Of a stretch of 64,000 nt of DNA, positions 54,878 to 61,407 are shown piece by piece. Location of the stretch: NCBI GenBank assembly GCA_039793685.1, contig JBDRAL010000049.1:164266-228265 (forward strand), given 5' to 3'. The notes beneath the pieces were generated by a model that worked only from the letters and a program-made list of their open reading frames with translations, was not told where the DNA came from and did not search any database. Within the stretch, counting starts at the first letter, position 1. Every line of letters starts with the position of its first letter. A program made the translations under genes and the position numbers. The DNA comes from JAAFHI01 sp039793685. Its GTDB lineage: Bacteria > Acidobacteriota > Blastocatellia > Chloracidobacteriales > Chloracidobacteriaceae.

Positions 54878-54936
54878 GGAGCGCGCGCTTCCAGCGCGCT
54901 TGCCTTTTCCACTTGCGCGCTGGAAGCGCGCACTCC
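54878..54936. repeat. REP-like pair upstream of the SemiSWEET gene
   Basis: GGAGCGCGCGCTTCCAGCGC at 54878-54900 faces TGCGCGCTGGAAGCGCGCAC at 54914-54936, 13 bases before the SemiSWEET start. Confidence 0.88.
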
Positions 54937-54948
54937 ATCCTTTCGCCC

Positions 54949-55200
54949 ATGCTGACCACCTTCGGCCTCGTCGCGGGCCTGCTCACCACCTCCTCCTTCG
55001 CCCTTCAGGTCTGGAAATGCTGGCGGACCAAATCCGTCGGCGACATTTCCGCCGCGATGTACGCCGTGTTCGCCGTCGGCGTCGTCATGTGGCTCGTCTA
55101 CGGAATCGTCCTGCGCGACATCCCGCTCATCATCTGGAATTCGATCACCCTGTTCCTCGTCGCGATGATTCTGGGGATGAAGTACCGATACTCCCGGTAA
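54949..55200 (+). CDS. SemiSWEET-type sugar transporter
   Basis: The 83-aa protein starts at ATG 54949 and has three membrane helices (LTTFGLVAGLLTTSSFALQVW, MYAVFAVGVVMWLVYGIV, LIIWNSITLFLVAMILGM). The single triple-helix bundle and the ALQVWKCWRTKSVGDIS stretch match the bacterial SemiSWEET (PQ-loop/MtN3) family; ALQ takes the position of the usual PQ. The typical Trp-Asn binding pair WN is present in the third helix. It dimerises in known members and carries small sugars. It is divergent from A2M gene 4, with the REP-like pair and about 166 bases between their starts. Confidence 0.88.
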   Translation: MLTTFGLVAGLLTTSSFALQVWKCWRTKSVGDISAAMYAVFAVGVVMWLVYGIVLRDIPLIIWNSITLFLVAMILGMKYRYSR

Positions 55201-55203
55201 AAA

Positions 55204-55238
55204 GTCTGGAGTCTGGAGTCGAGAGTCTGGAGTCAGGA
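55204..55238. repeat. Heptamer array GTCTGGA (5 units), left arm
   Basis: GTCTGGA, GTCTGGA, GTCGAGA, GTCTGGA and GTCAGGA directly after the SemiSWEET stop. The facing array at 55382-55416 is its inverse. Confidence 0.87.
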
Positions 55239-55381
55239 ATGAAAGTTGGAGAATCAGAGGCGAGAGATGGACAAACGTTTAAGAGGCAACAACGCAGAAC
55301 GGGTTCTTGAAAAAACCGCCGGTCACGCGCAAGCTTGCCCTCGCGAAAAATGCGTTGAACGTAGCCTGAACATCAGCGCCT

Positions 55382-55416
55382 GACTCCAGACTCTCGACTC
55401 CAGACTCAAGACTGCA
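55382..55416. repeat. Heptamer array GACTCCA (5 units), right arm
   Basis: GACTCCA, GACTCTC, GACTCCA, GACTCAA and GACTGCA. The last unit overlaps the A of the kinase start codon at 55416. Confidence 0.87.
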
Positions 55417-57716
55417 TGCCCGATCGTCCCGAACCGAACGTTCCCCCAACCGTCGCGCCGGACGACAAGACACTCGCCGAAACGGTGATCGAATCGCCGC
55501 CGACCTCGACGGGCGACGGGACGCGCGGGTTCACCGTGGACGGGGCGGCGACGGTGACTGACGATTCGACCTACAGCCACCGTACGCGGGGCCGCGTCTC
55601 GCAAGGCGAAGAACCGGACCTGCTCCCGCCGGGGACGGTCATTGAGGGAAAGTACGAAGTCCTCACCCGCATCGGCACCGGCGGAATGGGCAGCGTCTAC
55701 CGCGCGAAGCACCGTTCGCTCAATCGCGAAGTCGCGTTGAAGGTGATGAAGCCGGATTTCGCGCGGAACCGGGAAGCGGTGGAGCGGTTCAAGCGCGAGG
55801 CGCAGTTGTGCGCGATGGTCGAGCATCCGAACTCGATTCGGGTCTTCGATCACGGCGTCGAAAACGGCATGTGCTTTTTGGTGATGGAGTTGCTCCACGG
55901 CCAGACGCTCGGCGACCGGCTCACTCAGCGGGGGGCGCTGCCGACGCTGGAAGCCGTCGGCGTGGCCGACCGGATTCTGCTGGTGCTCGCGCTGCTCCAC
56001 CGCAAGGGGATCGTTCATCGGGATTTGAAGCCGGACAACATCTTCTTCGCCGTCAGTCCCGATCATGAAGATGATGAAGAAGCGGTCGAAACCGTCAAGC
56101 TGCTCGATTTCGGCATCGCGAAGCAGTCCCAGACGGACGGCCCCGTCACCCACACCGGCGCGATCGTCGGCACGCCTTTCTACATGTCGCCGGAACAGTG
56201 CGAAGGCCGGACGGTGGACCACCGCTCCGACATCTACAGCCTCGGCGTCATTCTTTTTGAAATGCTGTCGGGAAAACCGCCGTTCGGCGGAAGCAATCTG
56301 CTTGGCGTTCTCTACCAGCACGTCAATAACCCACCGCCGAACCTGCGCGAACGAGCCCCGAACGTTCCCGAAGCCGTGGTCGCCGTCATCGAGCGGATGC
56401 TTGAAAAGGAACCGGACAAACGGTTTCAAAAGGCGTCGGAAGCGGCAGCGGCGCTCTGCGGGGCGGCGGGCATCGAGTCGGTCCGCGGTGGCGCGACACT
56501 GACGCCGGAAGCCGCCGAACGTTCGAAACTCCCGCTCCCCACGACACCGAAGCCCGAGCTGACGCCCCCGGCGACGATCGTGGTCGAGCCGGGCCGTCCC
56601 GCCCGAAAACGCCTGCTCATCGGAAGCGCGGCCGTCGTACTTGCCGCGCTGGCGCTGTTTCAATTCGCCGCGCCGCGCAACTTCATCGGGACGGCAACCT
56701 ACGCCGCGAAGGGCGTTCCGGCGGAACTTCCGGCTTTTCTCGACAGCACCCGCAAAGCCACGCTCGAACGTTCAATTCTGATGCTGACCGACCATCTCGG
56801 CCCCGAAACCCAGGCCCGGCGACGCAATCCGAACGCCTGGACCATGGCTCAGATGACCGTCGGCGTGGTGGATCGCGCCGCGATTCCCAGCGCGTCCATC
56901 GTCGAATTTCTCGAAACCAATTCCGCCGCCGACTCGTGGTACGACAGCCCCGGCGCGCCGCCGCACGTCGTCGTTTCCGGATGGGTTGCCATCGCGATGG
57001 CCCGGCTCAACCACAAAATGCGGCGGGAGCAGCTTGAATTCTTCCTGAAAAACCAGCACCCCGACGGCTGGTGGACGCTCTACGTCCTTCCTTCGAATTC
57101 CGGCGGACCGACCATCCTCGACCGGGACTACGCCTCGACCTACGCCACGGCCATGGCCACGCTCGGCCTGCACGAACAACTGCTCATCGGCATTGAAGAC
57201 CCGGCGCTCGCCGCCCGCGTCAAGGCCGCCGTCAAGGCCGGTCGCGACTGGCTGTTCAAAACCCGCATTCCCGATCAGGCCCGGTGGCACGACTACCCGT
57301 CGAACGACGGCCGCCGCGTCCTCGTCGGGGTTTCCGGCCTCGTCATGCACGTTCTGCACCGGACCGAGACCACCGTTGGCGTCCGCGGCGACATGGCTGC
57401 CGTCGATGTCCTCTGGCTCGACAGCCTGCCGGACGTCCCGCTCGACGCGAAAAATGTCGAATCCACGCTGATTACGCTGACCCTCAACCAGCGCGAGGAC
57501 ACCACCAAGCAATATCCGCTCCAGTGGTCGATCATCGCCACCGTGGACGCCTATCCGAACGGCGGGCGTTTTTCCAGGGCGCGCGCCCTCGTCTGGATCA
57601 CGCCCATCCTCGACCGTCTCGACACGATCACACCGGGCGTCGTCGGCAAAACCGACTGGGTCGCCGCCGAATGGCTCATTGCATTGAGAAAGCTGAACGG
57701 GGAGAAACCCCTCTGA
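55416..57716 (+). CDS. Ser/Thr protein kinase with membrane anchor and alpha/alpha-toroid-like exterior domain
   Basis: At 766 aa it starts at ATG 55416. The kinase domain is about residues 78-345, with GTGGMGSVY (glycine loop), VALKVMK (Lys), HRDLKPDN (catalytic loop), DFGIAK (metal Asp), GTPFYMSPEQ and DIYSLGV, a full active kinase. A single membrane segment (LLIGSAAVVLAALALFQFA, residues 405-423) follows. The remaining about 340 residues are helical repeats with W-rich loops (PDGWWTLYVLP, RDYASTYATAMATLGLHEQLL, RWHDYPSNDGRRVLVGVSG), like the alpha/alpha-toroid of terpene cyclases and A2M thioester domains. The kinase is cytosolic and the toroid extracytoplasmic. Ligand unknown. Confidence 0.87.
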   Translation: MPDRPEPNVPPTVAPDDKTLAETVIESPPTSTGDGTRGFTVDGAATVTDDSTYSHRTRGRVSQGEEPDLLPPGTVIEGKYEVLTRIGTGGMGSVYRAKHRSLNREVALKVMKPDFARNREAVERFKREAQLCAMVEHPNSIRVFDHGVENGMCFLVMELLHGQTLGDRLTQRGALPTLEAVGVADRILLVLALLHRKGIVHRDLKPDNIFFAVSPDHEDDEEAVETVKLLDFGIAKQSQTDGPVTHTGAIVGTPFYMSPEQCEGRTVDHRSDIYSLGVILFEMLSGKPPFGGSNLLGVLYQHVNNPPPNLRERAPNVPEAVVAVIERMLEKEPDKRFQKASEAAAALCGAAGIESVRGGATLTPEAAERSKLPLPTTPKPELTPPATIVVEPGRPARKRLLIGSAAVVLAALALFQFAAPRNFIGTATYAAKGVPAELPAFLDSTRKATLERSILMLTDHLGPETQARRRNPNAWTMAQMTVGVVDRAAIPSASIVEFLETNSAADSWYDSPGAPPHVVVSGWVAIAMARLNHKMRREQLEFFLKNQHPDGWWTLYVLPSNSGGPTILDRDYASTYATAMATLGLHEQLLIGIEDPALAARVKAAVKAGRDWLFKTRIPDQARWHDYPSNDGRRVLVGVSGLVMHVLHRTETTVGVRGDMAAVDVLWLDSLPDVPLDAKNVESTLITLTLNQREDTTKQYPLQWSIIATVDAYPNGGRFSRARALVWITPILDRLDTITPGVVGKTDWVAAEWLIALRKLNGEKPL

Positions 57717-57720
57717 CAAA

Positions 57721-57887
57721 GGTGTCGGGTTTTGGGTGTCGGGTTTCAGGTCAAACCGGTTTTGGGTGTCGGGTTTCAGGTCAAACCGGTTTTGGGTTTT
57801 GGGTTTTGGGTTTTGGGTTTTGGGTTTTGGGTTTTGGGTTTTGGGTTTTGGGTTTTGGGTTTTGGGTTTTGGGTTTTGGGTTTTGGT
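57721..57887 (+). repeat. Heptamer array with 14 perfect GGTTTTG units
   Basis: Units GGTGTCG, GGTTTTG, GGTGTCG, GGTTTCA and GGTCAAA lead into GGTTTTG repeated 14 times without error at 57788-57885. GGG tracts separated by TTTT can form G-quadruplexes on this strand. It lies between the two kinase genes. Confidence 0.95.
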
Positions 57888-58011
57888 AGAGCGTGTGTTC
57901 GTCGCGGGAACAGGTCAACCGTTTTCTCAGAAACCACTTGCCCGAATTCAAACAGCATTCCGTTCAGAAACCATCACCGAAAACCCAAAACCGGTTTGAC
58001 CTGAAACCCGA
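57769..58011. repeat. 32-bp perfect inverted repeat flanking the GGTTTTG array
   Basis: 57769-57800 and 57980-58011 are exact complements over 32 bases. The array is thus held between two arms. The rest of the 402-base gap 57717-58118 shows no gene. Confidence 0.92.
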
Positions 58012-58118
58012 CACCCGAAACCTGAAACCTTCTATTTTTTGCCTTCCGTCCCGAGTTGTCGCAGAATGCGCCACCCTTCCACATCTCTTGCCGAACGCCG
58101 TAACCGGAGGTCGCGGAC

Positions 58119-60287
58119 ATGACACCCACGATTCCCGACCCGTTTATCGGGGTCGTCCTCGACGGGAAATACCGCCTCGAAGCCAAAATCGGCATCGGCG
58201 GCTTCGGGGCCGTGTATCGCGCCACGCACCTCAACCTCAACCGCTCGGTCGCGGTCAAGGTTCTCCATTCCAACGTCAACAACGCCACGCCTGAGAACCT
58301 CGAGCGCTTCCGGCAGGAAGGCGTGTCGGCCTGTACGGTGTCACACCCGAACGCCGTCTCGATTCTCGATTTCAGCATCACGCCCGACGGCTATGCCTAC
58401 CTCGTGATGGAACTGCTGGCCGGACGCCCCCTGAGCGACGAACTCATCGAGCGCGGCCGCGTGCCGCTCGCCCGCTGCGCCGAAATCGTCGTCCCGGTCT
58501 GCGACGTTCTGACCGAGGCTCACGCTTCCGACATCATCCACCGCGATATCAAGCCGGATAACATTTTTCTTCACAAGACGCGCCGCGGCGAAATCGTCAA
58601 GGTCCTTGATTTCGGCATCGCCAAGCTGGCGCGGGCTTCGAAGGAACCGGGAAAAAACCTCACGGCAACCGGGATTCTCATGGGGACGCCCGAATACATG
58701 GCCCCCGAACGGATGCGGAACAAACCGTACGACGGTCGTTCCGACGTCTACAGCCTCGGCATCGTGCTGTACCAGATGCTGACCGGGCGACTGCCGTTCG
58801 AGTCGATTGAAGGGGACTTCGTGGCGGTCATGTGGATGCAGGTCAACGACGCGCCGCCCTCGATGATCGAGTTGTGCCCGTCACTCCCCCCGGAAGTCGA
58901 AAAGGTCATCTTTCACGCGCTCGAAAAAGACCCGACCCGGCGTCCGAACGCCGAGGAGTTCGCCCGCGAGTTCATTTCCGCCATCGGCGACAACATGTTC
59001 GGATTCGCTTCCGGAAAGTTCACGCCGTCGCTACCGTCGCTGGAACCGACGCCGGTCGGAATGGAAGTCCCGGTTTCCAACGGCGCCAACGAACCGGTCT
59101 CTTCCGAGGAACCGCTCATCAAACCGGTTCTCAGCGGCGAATTGTCACCCCTGTTCGACCTGTCCGCGACGCTGGAAATCGACGCCACGCCCCTCGAAGC
59201 GCAGCTTCTGGTCGCGGAATCGGTCAAGCATCCCTTCGGCGGACGCGTCCCGCCGCGCCAAGCCGAAAAGGTCGGCGAAACCGGCGTTTTTCCCGGCCAC
59301 CACTATCCGAACAGTCTTGCCTTCTCGCCCGATGGCCAGTTTTTTCTCTCCGCGCGCCGCGACCAGACCATCGGCCTCTTTTCGAGCGACAACGGCAAGG
59401 AAATCAGCCGCTTCGCAACCGGCCGGATGTTTCCCGTCCGCTGCACCGCGATCAGCCCGGACAACCGCCTCGCGCTCTTTAGCGGCGGCGACGACAGCCT
59501 TCGCATGCGCGACGCCCAGAGCGGCGGTGAACTGCGCCGCCTGTTCGGTCACTCGCAGGTGACCGCGGTCGGCTTTTCGCCCGACGGCCGCTATGCCCTC
59601 ACCGGCGGACAGGACCGCACCATCCGCCTCTGGGAAAGCGGGACGGGACGCGAAGTCCGCCGCTTTTCCGGCCACGCCGACGAAATCGCGAGCGCAACCT
59701 TTTCCCCCGATGGAAAAATGATTCTGGTCATGACGGTCGGCGGCGACGCCTACCTCTGGCGAACCGGCGACGGACGCCAGCTCCTCCACCTGCCCCCCGC
59801 CGAAACCACCTACGACTCGCTCAACGTGGCCATCTCCGACGACCGGCAACGCCTCATCGGCGGCGATTTCAAGCAGATGAAGGCCGGTGAATCCGAAAAC
59901 CGCCGCCGGATCAAGCGACTCGACACCGGCCACGTCACCTACGGTGCGCAACAGGCCGCCTTCGCTCCCGACGGAACCATCGCCGCCTCGGTCAGCCTCG
60001 ACTCGACCATCCGCGTCTGGGACGCCGGCTCCGGCTTCGACATTCAGGTCTTCATCGGCCACGGCAACCACATCAACAGCATCGCCTTTTCCTTCGACGG
60101 CAAGCGCGTCCTGTCGGGCAGCGACGACCGGACGGTCCGGCTCTGGGATGTCGAAAGCGGCCATCAAATCCACTGCTTTCAGGGACATACCGACAAGATT
60201 CACCACGTCGCCTTCCACGCCGACGGCGGCCACGCCCTCTCGTGCGGTCAGGACGGCACGGTGCGCCGCTGGGGACTGCCGGAGTAA
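58119..60287 (+). CDS. Ser/Thr protein kinase with C-terminal WD40 propeller
   Basis: The 722-aa protein starts at ATG 58119 and is cytosolic, without a membrane segment. The kinase domain is about residues 15-280: IGIGGFGAVYRA (glycine loop), VAVKVLH (Lys), HRDIKPDN, DFGIAK, GTPEYMAPERM and RSDVYSLG. From about residue 395 there are seven WD40 repeats, ending in SGSDDRTVRLWDVESGHQIHCFQG and CGQDGTVRRWGLPE; several have the GH...WD signature. WD40 propellers are protein-docking platforms, and kinase-WD40 fusions are common in acidobacteria and planctomycetes. Its targets are unknown. It follows the membrane kinase on the same strand. Confidence 0.92.
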   Translation: MTPTIPDPFIGVVLDGKYRLEAKIGIGGFGAVYRATHLNLNRSVAVKVLHSNVNNATPENLERFRQEGVSACTVSHPNAVSILDFSITPDGYAYLVMELLAGRPLSDELIERGRVPLARCAEIVVPVCDVLTEAHASDIIHRDIKPDNIFLHKTRRGEIVKVLDFGIAKLARASKEPGKNLTATGILMGTPEYMAPERMRNKPYDGRSDVYSLGIVLYQMLTGRLPFESIEGDFVAVMWMQVNDAPPSMIELCPSLPPEVEKVIFHALEKDPTRRPNAEEFAREFISAIGDNMFGFASGKFTPSLPSLEPTPVGMEVPVSNGANEPVSSEEPLIKPVLSGELSPLFDLSATLEIDATPLEAQLLVAESVKHPFGGRVPPRQAEKVGETGVFPGHHYPNSLAFSPDGQFFLSARRDQTIGLFSSDNGKEISRFATGRMFPVRCTAISPDNRLALFSGGDDSLRMRDAQSGGELRRLFGHSQVTAVGFSPDGRYALTGGQDRTIRLWESGTGREVRRFSGHADEIASATFSPDGKMILVMTVGGDAYLWRTGDGRQLLHLPPAETTYDSLNVAISDDRQRLIGGDFKQMKAGESENRRRIKRLDTGHVTYGAQQAAFAPDGTIAASVSLDSTIRVWDAGSGFDIQVFIGHGNHINSIAFSFDGKRVLSGSDDRTVRLWDVESGHQIHCFQGHTDKIHHVAFHADGGHALSCGQDGTVRRWGLPE

Positions 60288-60292
60288 TTGAG

Positions 60293-60327
60293 AATGGACA
60301 ATGAACAATTGACAGTGGACAAGGAAA
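60293..60327. repeat. Heptamer array (ATGGACA/ATTGACA-like), left arm
   Basis: AATGGAC, AATGAAC, AATTGAC, AGTGGAC and AAGGAAA just after the kinase stop. Faces the array at 60340-60374. Confidence 0.85.
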
Positions 60328-60983
60328 ATCCGGCTTCACTGTCAATTGTCCATTGTCAATTGTCCATTGTGGGTCGGGTGGTCCGCCTCGCCGACGGGCG
60401 CGAATTCCCCCTCGACTCCCTGACCGATTTCGGTTTTCTCGTCCTTGAGGAAGAACGGTTCGCCATCGCGCGCCTGTTTCGCGCGCCTGACGGCACGCGC
60501 CTGCTCGCGGACGCGCGGGCGTTCGACGGCGGCCCGGAAGCGGCCTTCGAACGCCTCTGGCACGGACACTTCAAACGCAACTTCTTTCTCGTCGGAATGG
60601 AAGAAGACAGCTTCCACGCCACCGCCGAACTCCGGGAAACCGTTTTCGCCGCCTGCGCCGAACGCGCCGAACGCCTGACCGCCCCCGCCGCCCGCAACCT
60701 TCAAATCGGACACTTTGAACAAACCCCCGACGGCCTGCGCCGCATTCTTCCGCGCGGCGATTCGCCGACCGTCCCCCCGCTCGTTCTTCGTCCGGTTCAA
60801 ATCCCCGCCGACCATCTTCCGCCTGAAGCAGGCAACTCCGTCCAGATTTCCGTTGATCTGAAAGTGTCAATTTCATCCGAGATAAATCTTACTTTGAAAG
60901 AGTCAATCCTTGGAATAGTTACCCTTTCTTTTGACGCAAAAATCTGTCAGGAACACCGCGACTCCTTTTCGAAATTTCAATAA
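60294..60983 (+). CDS. Hypothetical protein
   Basis: The start is ATG 60294, with GGAG 9 bases upstream inside the end of the kinase gene; the protein is 229 aa. The first 25 or so residues (MDNEQLTVDKENPASLSIVH...) are encoded by heptamer arrays, so the ancestral start may be the later GTG 60369 (VGRVVRLADGREFPLDSL). The body reads LADGREFPLDSLTDFGFLVLEEERFAIARLF; it has no membrane segment or known motif. From about residue 175 the coding becomes AT-rich and serine-rich with weak constraint. It may form an operon with the WD40 kinase. Confidence 0.5.
   Translation: MDNEQLTVDKENPASLSIVHCQLSIVGRVVRLADGREFPLDSLTDFGFLVLEEERFAIARLFRAPDGTRLLADARAFDGGPEAAFERLWHGHFKRNFFLVGMEEDSFHATAELRETVFAACAERAERLTAPAARNLQIGHFEQTPDGLRRILPRGDSPTVPPLVLRPVQIPADHLPPEAGNSVQISVDLKVSISSEINLTLKESILGIVTLSFDAKICQEHRDSFSKFQ
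60340..60374. repeat. Heptamer array (TGTCAAT/TGTCCAT), right arm
   Basis: TGTCAAT, TGTCCAT, TGTCAAT, TGTCCAT and TGTGGGT, inverse of the left arm; the pair can fold over a 13-base loop. Confidence 0.85.
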
Positions 60984-61407
60984 ATAGACCAAACTTCTGA
61001 CAGGAACCGGGCGACGTCTCCCGATTTCGGATTGCCGCCCCCTGCCTTCCCTGCATCTCAAAATTAATTTTTACTTATTTTTTGCCCTAAAAACCGTTCA
61101 TTTTGCTCGAAAAATATGTCTGTAATCTGCTAAGCCCTCTAAATTCAACGATGAACGGCATTTTCTCGCCCGGCATTTCCCGGGTGACAAGTTCATATCA
61201 GTAGGCTACTCTTTGAATGACAGCCTCTCACTCTTTATACCCCGATCTGGATCGAACGAATGAGTCGTCCTGCGTATTTTCATACTTAAAAAAACGCTCA
61301 TTCTCCGCTCATTTTACAAAAAATCCGGGAATAAAAGTTCCGACAATCATTCGGATTGCCGTGGCGTCCTTGTACCTGCCAACCCAATCAATTTCAGGAT
61401 GAGAACT
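60984..61407. other. 424-base AT-rich intergenic region, probable promoter of the secreted protein
   Basis: This stretch holds no convincing gene. It is AT-rich for the window, with runs such as TTTTTACTTATTTTTTGCCC near 61070. It includes a short hairpin (CCCGGCATTTCCCGGG near 61170) and a GAATGAG/CTCATTC pair about 61258-61304. It most likely carries the promoter and 5' leader of the large secreted protein. No riboswitch is recognised. Confidence 0.5.

Noticed and set aside
57721..57887. CRISPR array
   Set aside because: The units are seven bases with no spacers and no cas genes; it is a tandem heptamer array, not CRISPR.
60984..61407. Riboswitch or small RNA in the leader
   Set aside because: No family signature was recognised; two weak hairpins are not enough to claim one.
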